Origin: an uncultured Eubacteriales bacterium
GTDB lineage: Bacteria; Bacillota; Clostridia; Peptostreptococcales; Anaerovoracaceae
Reading direction: 5' to 3'
Assembly (NCBI GenBank): GCA_900315125.1
Contig: OMXT01000085.1
Coordinates: forward strand, 1-61,711
Length of the DNA: 61,711 bases
This document shows, one piece after another, positions 23,617 to 32,228 of the stretch (the stretch's first letter is position 1; every line of letters begins with the position of its first letter). Position numbers and translations under genes: made by a program. The notes under the pieces are model-generated. The model worked only from the letters and a program-made list of their open reading frames with translations. It searched no databases and had not been told where the DNA came from.

Positions 23617-25104
23617 ATGGAAAAGGCAAAGTTAAGAGACAAGTATCAGCTTTACATCGGCGGTAAGTTTGTAGACGCCTCGGACGGCGGCACATTTAAG
23701 ACAACGAACCCGGCCACCGGCGAGATCCTCGCAACATGCGCAGAGGCGACGAAGGAAGATGTAGACGCGGCTGTCGATGCTGCCTGGAAAGCCTTTGAAT
23801 CGTGGAAGAAGACGACTACAGCAGAGAGAGCGAAGATCCTGAATCAGGTTGCGGATATCATCGATGAGAATACGGAATTTCTGGCTCAGGTAGAATCCAT
23901 GGACAACGGTAAACCGATCCGTGAATGCATGGCCATTGATATCCCGATGAGCGCTCAGCACTTCAGATATTTCGCCGGATGCATCATGGCGGAAGAGGGC
24001 AGTGCCAACATGCTGGACAACAACACCATGAGCCTGATTCTGAGAGAGCCCATCGGCGTTGTAGGACAGATCGTTCCCTGGAACTTCCCGTTCCTGATGG
24101 CTGCTTGGAAACTGGCTCCGGTACTGGCAGCAGGCGACTGCACTGTATTTAAGAGCTCCAGTTCCACACCGCTGAGCGTCAACGAGCTGGCGATCCTGAC
24201 GAAGGACGTTATTCCGGCAGGCGTATTCAACGTAATCACCGGCAAGGGCAGCAAATCCGGACAGGACATGCTGGAGCATCCGGGATTCCGCAAGCTGGCA
24301 TTTACCGGATCCACAGAAGTCGGCAGAAACATCGCCCACGCAGCAGCTGAGAAGCTGATCCCGGCTACATTGGAGCTGGGCGGCAAGTCCGCAAACATCT
24401 TCTTCGATGACTGCAAGTGGGATATGGCGATGGACGGCCTGCAGCTGGGCATCCTGTTCAACCAGGGCCAGGTCTGCTGCGCAGGTTCCAGAGTCTTCGT
24501 ACAGGAAGGCATCTATGATAAATTCGTAGCAGAAGCAGTTAAGAGATTCAATGCCGTCAAGGTCGGCGATCCGCTGGATCCGGAGACGCAGATGGGCTCT
24601 CAGATCAATGAGATCCAGCTGGGCAAGATCCTGAATTACATCGACATCGCCAAATCCGAGGGCGCGACGATCGCCTGCGGCGGCGCAAGATATGAGGAAG
24701 GTGCTCTGTCCAAGGGCTGCTTCATGAAGCCGACTCTGATCACAAACGTAACAAACGATATGAGAGTCGCTCAGGAAGAGATCTTCGGACCGGTTGCGGT
24801 AGTTATCAAGTTTAAGGATGAGGACGATGTGATCAAGATGGCAAACGACAGCACCTACGGACTGGGCGGAGCTGTCTGGACAAGGGATATCAACAAGGCG
24901 ATCCGCGTATCCAGAGCCATTGAAACCGGACGTATGTGGGTCAACACATACAACGCGATTCCGGAAGGCGCTCCCTTCGGCGGATATAAGGAATCCGGCA
25001 TAGGCCGCGAGACCCATAAGGTCATTCTGCAGCACTACACGCAGATGAAGAACATCATGATCAATCTCTCCGAGGAACCTTCGGGATTCTATCCGGAGAA
25101 ATGA
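23617..25104 (+). CDS. NAD(P)+-dependent aldehyde dehydrogenase
   Basis: A 495-residue member of the aldehyde dehydrogenase superfamily that oxidises an aldehyde to the carboxylic acid. Visible are VPWNFP, the cofactor/active-site segment FTGSTEVG, the general-base motif LELGGKSAN, and GQVCCAGSR, whose first Cys (C287) aligns with the catalytic Cys. The C-terminal GGYKESGIGRE is intact. It has its own strong promoter, an 85-nt leader and the SD aggaggt. The substrate cannot be told from sequence; acetaldehyde-type substrates are common for this group. Confidence 0.93.
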   Translation: MEKAKLRDKYQLYIGGKFVDASDGGTFKTTNPATGEILATCAEATKEDVDAAVDAAWKAFESWKKTTTAERAKILNQVADIIDENTEFLAQVESMDNGKPIRECMAIDIPMSAQHFRYFAGCIMAEEGSANMLDNNTMSLILREPIGVVGQIVPWNFPFLMAAWKLAPVLAAGDCTVFKSSSSTPLSVNELAILTKDVIPAGVFNVITGKGSKSGQDMLEHPGFRKLAFTGSTEVGRNIAHAAAEKLIPATLELGGKSANIFFDDCKWDMAMDGLQLGILFNQGQVCCAGSRVFVQEGIYDKFVAEAVKRFNAVKVGDPLDPETQMGSQINEIQLGKILNYIDIAKSEGATIACGGARYEEGALSKGCFMKPTLITNVTNDMRVAQEEIFGPVAVVIKFKDEDDVIKMANDSTYGLGGAVWTRDINKAIRVSRAIETGRMWVNTYNAIPEGAPFGGYKESGIGRETHKVILQHYTQMKNIMINLSEEPSGFYPEK

Positions 25105-25240
25105 TAGAAGGTAATCTCACATTATCCAGCAGGCACGGCGATTCCGGCAGGTCGAAGCGAGTCGATCTTCTGGGAGTGAATCTTGGAGAGACGGCCGGGA
25201 ATTTCCTGCCGGCAGGATGATAGTTATCTTTCACGGAGAA

Positions 25241-25272
25241 AGAGGCTGCCGATATTCGGCGGCTTCTTTTTC
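25241..25272 (+). terminator. Terminator of the aldehyde dehydrogenase gene
   Basis: agaggctgccga (25241-25252) pairs with tcggcggcttct (25256-25267) with two wobbles, followed by a T-run. Confidence 0.75.
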
Positions 25273-25330
25273 TGGTTTTTGGAACAAAGCCCTGACCGGC
25301 CGGCATCCGGCAAATCAGACCTTTGATCCA

Positions 25331-25361
25331 CAAAAAAGAAGAGGCTGCAGCTGCAGCCTCT
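25331..25361 (-). terminator. Terminator of gdhA
   Basis: A perfect 24-bp palindrome, aagaggctgcag/ctgcagcctctt (25338-25361), is followed on the minus strand by CTTTTTT. It is 43 nt past the gdhA stop. Confidence 0.8.
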
Positions 25362-25404
25362 TGATTTGATTGATTTTCTCAGCAGTACAATGCTCTGGTT
25401 CGGT

Positions 25405-26751
25405 TTATACAAAACCCTGCCACTTCATGGCTTTTGCAACTCTTTCGAATCCGGCAATGTTTGCTCCGGCAATGAAATTGTCGCCCAGGTTGTACTTGGC
25501 GCATGCATCCTCGCACTGTTTGAAGATGTTGACCATGATGTTCTCCAGCTGTGCGTGAACGTCCTCTGCGGAGAATACGATGTGCTCAGCGTTCTGAGAC
25601 ATCTCCAGGCAGGAGCATGCAACGCCGCCTGCGTTAGCAGCCTTGGACGGTCCGATCACTACGCCGTTATCCTGCAGATACTTGATAGCCTCGTTTGTGG
25701 TAGGCATGTTAGCGCCCTCGCACAGGTACTTAGCACCGTTGGCGACCATGTTCTTAGCATCTTCCAGGTGAATATCATTCTGCATTGCACTCGGAATATA
25801 AACGTCAGCCTTAACTTCCCAGGGCTTCTTTCCAGGATAGAATGTAGCGCTTGGGAACTTGTCTGCATAAGGAGCGCAGATGTTCTTACCGGAAGCTCTG
25901 AGCTCGAGCAGGTAATCTTCCTTCTCTCCAGCGGTAACGCCGTCCGGATCGTAGATGTATCCGTCCGGTCCGGAAATGGTGATGACCTTAGCGCCCAGCT
26001 GATTCAGCTTCTGAGTAACGCCCCAGGATACGTTTCCGAATCCGGAGATCGCAACAGTCTTACCTTCCAGAGACTCGCCGAAGTGCTTCAGCATCTCTCT
26101 GCAGTAATAAACGATACCATAACCGGTAGCTTCTGTTCTTCCGTACAGTCCGCCGTTCTCAACGCCCTTGCCGCTGAATGTTCCGTCGTACTGGTTGGTG
26201 ATTCTCTTATACTGACCCATGATGTAGCCGATCTCTCTTCCGCCTACACCCATGTCTCCTGCAGGGTCATCCTGGTTCGGTCCTACATATTTATAGAGCT
26301 CAGTAGCAAAGCTCTGGCAGAATCTCATAACCTCTGCGTCGGACTTGCCGGCAGGATCAAAGTCGGAACCGCCCTTGCCGCCGCCGATCGGAAGACCGGT
26401 CAGGGAGTTCTTGAAGATCTGCTCAAATGCCAGGAACTTCAGCATTCCTACATATACGTTGGACTGGAATCTGATTCCTCCTTTATAGGGTCCTAAAGCG
26501 CTGTTGAACTGAACTCTCCATCCTCTGTTTACATGGGGTTTGCCCTCATCGTCTGTCCAGGGAACACGGAACTGAATGATTCTCTCAGGTTCAATCAGTC
26601 TGTCCATAAGTCCGGACTCGATGTACTCAGGATGAGCTTCCAGTACCGGTTCGATGGAAGTGAGAACTTCCTCTACGGTCTGCAGAAATTCCGGCTCGTT
26701 AGGATCTTTCGCCTTAGCCTTGTCGATGTACTGCTGTACTAAATTTCCCAT
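25405..26751 (-). CDS. gdhA: NADP-type glutamate dehydrogenase
   Basis: It interconverts 2-oxoglutarate plus ammonia with glutamate, linking carbon and nitrogen metabolism. At 448 residues it is the hexameric small form. It contains the catalytic-lysine segment LPIGGGKGGSDFDP, GVGGREIGYIMGQY, and the nucleotide-binding VAISGFGNVSWG. The start at 26751 has the SD gaggaga and a promoter at 26818-26846. Monocistronic by the terminators on both sides. NADP preference is inferred from the family. Confidence 0.95.
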   Translation of the reverse strand: MGNLVQQYIDKAKAKDPNEPEFLQTVEEVLTSIEPVLEAHPEYIESGLMDRLIEPERIIQFRVPWTDDEGKPHVNRGWRVQFNSALGPYKGGIRFQSNVYVGMLKFLAFEQIFKNSLTGLPIGGGKGGSDFDPAGKSDAEVMRFCQSFATELYKYVGPNQDDPAGDMGVGGREIGYIMGQYKRITNQYDGTFSGKGVENGGLYGRTEATGYGIVYYCREMLKHFGESLEGKTVAISGFGNVSWGVTQKLNQLGAKVITISGPDGYIYDPDGVTAGEKEDYLLELRASGKNICAPYADKFPSATFYPGKKPWEVKADVYIPSAMQNDIHLEDAKNMVANGAKYLCEGANMPTTNEAIKYLQDNGVVIGPSKAANAGGVACSCLEMSQNAEHIVFSAEDVHAQLENIMVNIFKQCEDACAKYNLGDNFIAGANIAGFERVAKAMKWQGFV

Positions 26752-26817
26752 AGGTATCTCCTCTTTTCCTAATAAAAATTACAATGGGCTGGAGCCCTTC
26801 TCCCGGCTCCAATACAA

Positions 26818-26846
26818 AATATAACACTTTGGCTAAAGCCCGTCAA
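26818..26846 (-). promoter_or_regulatory. Promoter of gdhA
   Basis: On the minus strand, TTGACG (26846-26841) and TATATT (26823-26818) are 17 bp apart. The leader contains a GGAGCC-8-GGCTCC hairpin just upstream of the SD. Confidence 0.7.
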
Positions 26847-27014
26847 CACCACAGATTTAAGATTTCCAAATATATTTTGGACCTGTGATTTCAGGGCGGA
26901 AAGGGAGGTTGGCGCCGGTCCCGGGCGCTGCTTTGGATGCTCTTCGAGGGAGGACAAAGCCAGGGCTTTGCCCTATGGAAATTGTGAAAAAATTTACATG
27001 GACATGAATCAGAA

Positions 27015-27043
27015 TTGATTTTGCTCTGGCATGATTTTACTAT
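27015..27043 (+). promoter_or_regulatory. Distal promoter candidate for mgtE
   Basis: TTGATT (27015-27020), 17-bp spacer, TACTAT (27038-27043). Confidence 0.45.
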
Positions 27044-27076
27044 GTATGCACAGCGGCGTTCGAACGTATGAATCGG

Positions 27077-27105
27077 TTGTCACCGCTGGTATTTTGCGCT
27101 ATAAT
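27077..27105 (+). promoter_or_regulatory. Proximal promoter of mgtE
   Basis: TTGTCA (27077-27082), 17-bp spacer, perfect TATAAT (27100-27105), with start expected near 27112. Confidence 0.7.
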
Positions 27106-27152
27106 TAGAGGTAGTGACAGGAATTTTATGACAGGAAAGGAGGGAACGGCTG

Positions 27153-28553
27153 ATGGATAATTACGCAGTCGATAAGGAACTCCTCATGGAGGAATCCCTC
27201 GAGAAAATTATGGAGCTTCTGGTGGAGAAACAGTACTTCCTCGCCAGGGACGAACTGCTGAAATACAATGCAGTGGATATCGCGGATCTGCTGCAGGAGA
27301 TCATAGATGACAGCGGCATACAGATGGCGGTCATCATGTTCCGGCTGCTTCCCAAGGACACGTCGGTGGAGGTCTTTGCGGAGCTGCCCTCTGACGACCA
27401 GGTCAATATTGTTAATGAGATTACTGATAAGGAAATCGCGTTCATCATGGACGAGATGGACTTTGACGATAAGATCGATATCCTGGAGGAGCTGCCCGCC
27501 AATGTAGTGGACAAGATCCTGGACCAGACGCCCAAGTCGGAGCGGAAACAGATTAATATGTTCCTGAATTATCCGGAGGACAGCGCAGGGAGCCTGATGA
27601 CTCCGGAATATATTTCCCTCCAGAAGAAGTGGACCGTCCGGCAGGCGCTGGAGCATATCAAGAAGGAGAATATGGAGGCGGAAACGGTCTACACCTGTTA
27701 TGTCAAGGATACGGGACGCAAGCTGATCGGGATCGTTTCGCTGGCCAAGCTTGTGATCAGCGATGACGACACGCGGATCATGGATATCATGGTAACCGAC
27801 TACATCTATGAGACAGTAAATACGGATCAGGAGGATGTAGCTGATGACTTCAAGAAGTACGGCTATCTGGCCCTGCCTGTTGTGGATAAGGAGCACCGCC
27901 TCGTGGGCATCATCACATTCGACGATGTCATGGACGTCATGGAAGATGAGGCGACGGAAGATATCGAGCGTATGAACGGCGTCATCGACTTTGAGGACTC
28001 GGACAAGGGCTACCTGGACATTTCTGTCTGGCAGCATGCCAAGAACCGGCTGCCCTGGCTGATCATCCTCATGATCGCCTATATATTCACCGGGCGGATC
28101 ATAACCAGCTTTGAGACGTCTCTGTCCAAGGTGATAGAACTGGTGGCATACATGCCCATGCTCATGGGAACCGGCGGCAACTGCGGATCCCAGGCGGCGA
28201 CATTGATCATCCGCGGACTGGCTACGGATGAGGTGGACACCGGAGACGCTCTGAAGGTCCTGTGGAAAGAGATCCGCATCGGCGCCATTATCGGTGTTGT
28301 CCTGAGCATACTCAATTACGGCAGAATATGGTTCATTGACGGGGTCCATAATCCCGGCATCGCCATGACGGTCTGCGCGTCCATGCTCTTCATCGTGATC
28401 ATTGCCAAGGTTATCGGCAGCATGATACCGCTGATCGTAGAGAAGATCCACCTGGATCCGGCGCTCATCGCCAATCCTGCGATCTCCTCCGTATCCGACG
28501 CGGTGGCTCTGAGCATTTACTTCGCCATGGCTATGACATTCCTGCCGATCTAG
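27153..28553 (+). CDS. mgtE: Magnesium transporter MgtE
   Basis: A 466-residue Mg2+ channel of the MgtE/SLC41 family. It has an N-terminal superhelical MgtE domain (~20-130), tandem CBS domains (~140-265) that sense intracellular Mg2+, and a C-terminal membrane domain of about five helices with AYMPMLMGTGGNCGSQ, the conserved pore region. It gates itself on cytoplasmic Mg2+, and no Mg riboswitch is visible. The SD aaaggagg precedes ATG 27153. Confidence 0.95.
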   Translation: MDNYAVDKELLMEESLEKIMELLVEKQYFLARDELLKYNAVDIADLLQEIIDDSGIQMAVIMFRLLPKDTSVEVFAELPSDDQVNIVNEITDKEIAFIMDEMDFDDKIDILEELPANVVDKILDQTPKSERKQINMFLNYPEDSAGSLMTPEYISLQKKWTVRQALEHIKKENMEAETVYTCYVKDTGRKLIGIVSLAKLVISDDDTRIMDIMVTDYIYETVNTDQEDVADDFKKYGYLALPVVDKEHRLVGIITFDDVMDVMEDEATEDIERMNGVIDFEDSDKGYLDISVWQHAKNRLPWLIILMIAYIFTGRIITSFETSLSKVIELVAYMPMLMGTGGNCGSQAATLIIRGLATDEVDTGDALKVLWKEIRIGAIIGVVLSILNYGRIWFIDGVHNPGIAMTVCASMLFIVIIAKVIGSMIPLIVEKIHLDPALIANPAISSVSDAVALSIYFAMAMTFLPI

Positions 28554-28608
28554 GAATCTGCACTGCAGCCGGCTTTCAGGAATACAGTGATAAGGAAAGG
28601 GGAGACTT

Positions 28609-29511
28609 ATGGCTGAATTTACGGAAGATGTTACATTAGAATACATACACAGCATCATAAAGAAGCGTTCGCCCTTTATTCATAAAGGCGACTGCGGCCG
28701 GGTACTGATTGTGGCAGGCGGCGCGGGCATGACCGGAGCGGCGGTCCTTTCTGCCCGGGCAGCGCTGCGCAGCGGCAGCGGCCTCGTTTATGTCTGCACG
28801 CCCAAACAGAATTATCCTGTCGTCCAGACCCTGGCGCCGGAGGCGATCTGCGTGGACTGGAACCAGGTGGCAGGGACATTCGGCAGCAAGTCTGCAGGAA
28901 ACTGGAATTATGACGCGGTAGCCTTCGGCCCGGGGATGGGCGTCACACCGGCAAGCCGCCGCATGCTCAAGGCGGTCCTTCTGAGTTATACCGGTCCTCT
29001 GGTGCTGGACGCAGACGGACTGAACTGTCTTTCCGCGGATGCGGAACTGGCGGGATTTGCGCGGAATTACAGCGGAGAACTTGTTGTCACGCCCCATATT
29101 GGCGAGGCGAAGCGGCTCCTTGCCGGTCGGAAGGAAGCGGCGGGTTCGCGGGAAGATATGGTTCGTTCTCTTGTTCTCGCCTATCGCTGCATTGCCGTGC
29201 TCAAGGGCGCCGGGACACTTACAGCCAGGCTGGAGGGCAGCGGGACGGAAAGCGGCATCCGTATTTTCCGCAATACTACCGGCAATCCGGGCATGGCAAC
29301 GGCGGGAGCCGGCGATGTGCTTACCGGAGTCATTACGTCGCTGGCGGGACAGGGGATCCCTCTGTGGGACGCGGCCCGGTCCGGCGTCTGGCTCCACGGC
29401 AGGGCTGGGGATATCGCCTGCCGGTATAAGGGAGAATACGGGCTGATCGCGTCCGATATCGTGGATGCGCTTCCTGCTGCATTTATGGGCGCCGCGCAGG
29501 AGCAGCAGTGA
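28609..29511 (+). CDS. nnrD: ADP-dependent (S)-NAD(P)H-hydrate dehydratase
   Basis: It repairs hydrated NAD(P)H using ADP. The 300-residue ribokinase-like domain contains HKGDCGRVLIVAGGAGMTGA, AFGPGMG, LDADGLN, VTPHIGEAKRL and the NPGMATAGAGDVLTGVI anion hole with the catalytic Asp. Only the dehydratase is present; the NnrE epimerase domain with which it is often fused is absent here and not nearby. The SD aaagggga precedes the ATG. Confidence 0.93.
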   Translation: MAEFTEDVTLEYIHSIIKKRSPFIHKGDCGRVLIVAGGAGMTGAAVLSARAALRSGSGLVYVCTPKQNYPVVQTLAPEAICVDWNQVAGTFGSKSAGNWNYDAVAFGPGMGVTPASRRMLKAVLLSYTGPLVLDADGLNCLSADAELAGFARNYSGELVVTPHIGEAKRLLAGRKEAAGSREDMVRSLVLAYRCIAVLKGAGTLTARLEGSGTESGIRIFRNTTGNPGMATAGAGDVLTGVITSLAGQGIPLWDAARSGVWLHGRAGDIACRYKGEYGLIASDIVDALPAAFMGAAQEQQ

Positions 29512-29567
29512 TTACAGCAGTGATCGGATAGGGATCGGATTAAGAGAATTTATCAGGGGTGCGAGTT

Positions 29568-30362
29568 ATGAGACGGGAGTTCTATCGGACGGAACAGGTT
29601 ATACCTGTAAGGCGAAGACAGCTGAATATCGCAGTGACCGGCCTTGGCCGCGGAGTGGGAACCACACTGGTTGCCGCGTCCGCGGCCTTTTACTTTGCGG
29701 AGAACGGGGAAAGTGTGACATTTACCGAATGCGCTGTGCCTTCGGAGGCGGAGGGACTGCTCTATGACGGGGCGGCTATGGATCAGCGGTTTATCGGCCG
29801 CCGGTTCTGTCCGGTTTACGAGGTCCTTCGCAGCGGCGGAAGTCTGCGGGGCAGGGGAAATTATGAGATGAATATTAACTGGAGGCTTATCACGCCGCAG
29901 GACAGGAATATAGGAAGAGAAGAGGCGGAAAGAATTGTCTGCCGCCTCGCGGATAATGCAGGGGATGACATATGCATTTTTGACGTCCAGCCCGGTCTGA
30001 TCGTTTCGGACGGCGGTCATGCCGTTTTTCCTCTGGCGGACATGGATGTGCTTCTGGTTGTGGCTGACCCGATGCCCTCCCGGCTGGCAGCGGGGAAGGA
30101 CCGGCTGGAATGGATCCGGCAGGCTGGGGCGGCAGAAGGCCGCCCGGATGTCTGGTTTGCGGTAAGCGGCAAGGGCGCCGGCGTCAGCCGGCGCCAGGTG
30201 GCAGGATTTCTCGGCGGCAGAAATATTCTGTGGATCCCGGAGCTGGACAGGCAGGAACTGTACCGGGACGAATTCCACTGCAGATTCCACTGGCAGAACG
30301 AAAATGTGCGGCAGGCTATGACAGGTGTGTTCACCAAACTTTCACAGAGTATCACGAGATAA
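29568..30362 (+). CDS. ParA/MinD-like P-loop protein without the Walker A lysine
   Basis: A 264-residue protein with a Rossmann-type opening, LNIAVTGLGRGVGTTLVAAS. It resembles the deviant Walker A of ParA/MinD (GGxGKTT) but lacks the Lys before TT, and a Walker-B-like FDVQPG strand lies at about 140. There is no obvious C-terminal membrane-targeting helix. It may bind nucleotide poorly or act as a non-catalytic relative; function unknown. ATG 29568 has the SD aggggtg; GTG 29559 is an alternative start. It lies between nnrD and ftsE. Confidence 0.7.
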   Translation: MRREFYRTEQVIPVRRRQLNIAVTGLGRGVGTTLVAASAAFYFAENGESVTFTECAVPSEAEGLLYDGAAMDQRFIGRRFCPVYEVLRSGGSLRGRGNYEMNINWRLITPQDRNIGREEAERIVCRLADNAGDDICIFDVQPGLIVSDGGHAVFPLADMDVLLVVADPMPSRLAAGKDRLEWIRQAGAAEGRPDVWFAVSGKGAGVSRRQVAGFLGGRNILWIPELDRQELYRDEFHCRFHWQNENVRQAMTGVFTKLSQSITR

Positions 30363-30587
30363 TCGCAGTAATGTTGTGGCAATGCACCGCGTTTCGTGTT
30401 ATACTACTAAAGTATTAAGAAAAATTAAGAAATGCACGGTATTTTCAGGGACTTCGGGGAGACCTTATTTTAGCGTGCATTCACTGCAGCAGAAATTTGG
30501 CATTTCAATGCAGGATGTATGCGGTATTATGATTTGTCTGGACGGGGCAGCCTGCATGCATTGGATCAATATGGGAGTACACATTTT
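30363..30587 (+). promoter_or_regulatory. Promoter region and structured leader of ftsEX
   Basis: A TATACT -10 box lies near 30402, with a TGGCAA -35-like element 17 bp upstream. The following leader contains long-range inverted repeats, aatgcacg/cgtgcatt (30432-30439 with 30473-30480) and atgcagg/cctgcat flanking a 40-nt segment (30509-30557). No known riboswitch is recognised. Confidence 0.45.
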
Positions 30588-31310
30588 ATGATAACATTTA
30601 CGAATGTCACTAAAATGTATGGTGACAATATAGGATTGGAAAACGCCAGCGTGGATATCCAGACCGGCGATTTTGTATTTCTGGTAGGTCCCAGCGGCGC
30701 GGGAAAATCTACTTTTATTAAGCTCATTCTGAAAGAAATCGACGCGGACTCCGGAAGGATCGAGGTGGGTGATTATGTCGTGACCGGTTTGCCGAACCGG
30801 CTGGTTCCCCAGCTTCGCCGCAAGGTCGGGATCGTATTCCAGGATTTTCGACTTTTGCCGAAGAAGACGGTGTTCGAGAACGTCGCATTTGCCATGGAGA
30901 TCATGCACAAGAGCCGCAGGCAGATCCGGAGAAGGGTGCCTCAGGTGCTGGAGCTGGTGGGCATTGCCGAGATGGGGAAGCGATATCCTCAGGAGCTTTC
31001 TGCCGGCGAGCAGCAGCGTGTTGCCATTGCCCGGGCGATCATCAATAACCCCAAGGTGCTGATTGCCGACGAGCCTACGGGGAATCTGGACCCGGAGACA
31101 GCATACGGCATCATGGATCTTCTGAACGAGATCAATATGACGGGAACGACGATCGTCATGGTGACCCATGCCAAGGATATCGTCGACCGGATGAATAAAC
31201 GGGTCATCGCCATTGATTCCGGCCATATCGTAAGAGATGACTACGGTCAGTACGGATATGAGGATGATGGTACAGACGGCTGGACAGGAGGGGTCTTCGG
31301 CGATGAGTAG
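30588..31310 (+). CDS. ftsE: Cell division ATP-binding protein FtsE
   Basis: The ABC ATPase of the FtsEX complex, which transmits ATP hydrolysis to a periplasmic or cell-wall hydrolase. At 240 residues it has Walker A GPSGAGKST (34-42), signature LSAGEQQR and Walker B VLIADEPTGNLDP. ATG 30588 is preceded by gggag (30573-30577). The C-terminal ~15 residues after the core are acidic and Gly-rich. It overlaps ftsX by 8 nt. Confidence 0.95.
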   Translation: MITFTNVTKMYGDNIGLENASVDIQTGDFVFLVGPSGAGKSTFIKLILKEIDADSGRIEVGDYVVTGLPNRLVPQLRRKVGIVFQDFRLLPKKTVFENVAFAMEIMHKSRRQIRRRVPQVLELVGIAEMGKRYPQELSAGEQQRVAIARAIINNPKVLIADEPTGNLDPETAYGIMDLLNEINMTGTTIVMVTHAKDIVDRMNKRVIAIDSGHIVRDDYGQYGYEDDGTDGWTGGVFGDE

Positions 31311-32193
31311 TTTCTTTTATAACATAAAGCAGGCGTTCCTGCAGATATTCAGAAATAAGGGGATGTCCCTGGCATCGATCCTTGCTATCACAGCTATGAT
31401 GCTGATCCTGGGACTTTTCTTTGTCATATATGTCAATGTCAATCTCTTCACTGAGATCATCAAGCAGGATTATGATACGGTGGAGATCTATCTGAAGGAC
31501 AGCACCGATGAGGAGCAGGCCCAGTCTATCATGGACACGCTGGAGACGGTCAGCGGCGTCACAAGCGTCAAGTACCGCACCAAGGACCAGGCGCTGCAGA
31601 TCCTGAAGAAGCGCTGGGGAGAGAGCGGATATCTCCTGGATTCCCTCGGTGAGAATCCTCTTCCCAATTCTGTCGTTATCAAGGTGACGAATCTCGCCTC
31701 GGCCAACCGGGTGAATGCCATCGCTGGGAAGATGGACGGGGTGGAAAGTACCAAATACTATAAGGAAACAGTGGATAAGCTCACGAGGGTGACGCGGTTT
31801 ATGTCTATGGCGGCTGTCGTTATCATGGCATTCCTCATCATCGTTTCCGTCGTGGTGGTGTCCAATACGATCAAGCTGACCGTTTTCGCACGGGCAAAGG
31901 AAATACAGATCATGAAATATGTCGGCGCGACAAACTGGTTTGTCCGGGGGCCGTTCCTCGTGGAGGGCATGATCATCGGTATCGTTTCGTCGCTGATCGC
32001 AGCAGGACTGACTTATGTTCTATATGGCAAACTGGTCAGCCTTATCGGCGTCCAGGTCATGACGATCCTGTCGTCGCCGCTTGTACCGGCGGGATATCTC
32101 TTTACAAACCTGATGATCATATTCCTGGCCATGGGTGTGGGCATCGGTTCCACGGGCAGCATCATATCCATGAGGAAATTCCTGGCGAAGTAA
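31303..32193 (+). CDS. ftsX: Cell division protein FtsX
   Basis: The 296-residue membrane partner of FtsE. It has one N-terminal helix (~22-45), an extracellular domain (~50-165) that in the family contacts the hydrolase activator, then three more helices. The SD aggagggg lies inside ftsE. Start 31303 is chosen over an in-frame upstream ATG at 31237, which would add residues encoded within ftsE. Confidence 0.94.
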   Translation: MSSFFYNIKQAFLQIFRNKGMSLASILAITAMMLILGLFFVIYVNVNLFTEIIKQDYDTVEIYLKDSTDEEQAQSIMDTLETVSGVTSVKYRTKDQALQILKKRWGESGYLLDSLGENPLPNSVVIKVTNLASANRVNAIAGKMDGVESTKYYKETVDKLTRVTRFMSMAAVVIMAFLIIVSVVVVSNTIKLTVFARAKEIQIMKYVGATNWFVRGPFLVEGMIIGIVSSLIAAGLTYVLYGKLVSLIGVQVMTILSSPLVPAGYLFTNLMIIFLAMGVGIGSTGSIISMRKFLAK

Positions 32194-32228
32194 CCGCCGA
32201 AAGAATAAGACAGTAGCAGGAGGTTTAC

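Larger units (their letters stand above)
25105..25404. other. Convergent intergenic region, no gene seen
   Basis: The 300 bp between the aldehyde dehydrogenase gene and gdhA hold one terminator for each strand and no plausible coding region. A short G+C-rich inverted repeat (cctgccggcagg, 25205-25216) is also present. Confidence 0.6.
26752..27152. other. Divergent intergenic region between gdhA and mgtE
   Basis: About 400 bp with one promoter for gdhA on the minus strand and two for mgtE on the plus strand. A stem ggagcc/ggctcc sits in the gdhA leader (26791-26810), and a short agggc-ttt-gccct hairpin lies near 26962-26974. No coding region or known riboswitch was seen; the mgtE leader from the nearer start (~40 nt) is too short for an M-box. 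Confidence 0.5.

Noticed and set aside
23632-25035. 467-codon minus-strand frame across the aldehyde dehydrogenase
   Set aside because: A codon-bias shadow of the dehydrogenase; low-complexity, no SD or promoter.
26752-27152. M-box Mg2+ riboswitch before mgtE
   Set aside because: The nearest promoter leaves about 40 nt of leader and none of the conserved M-box segments was seen.
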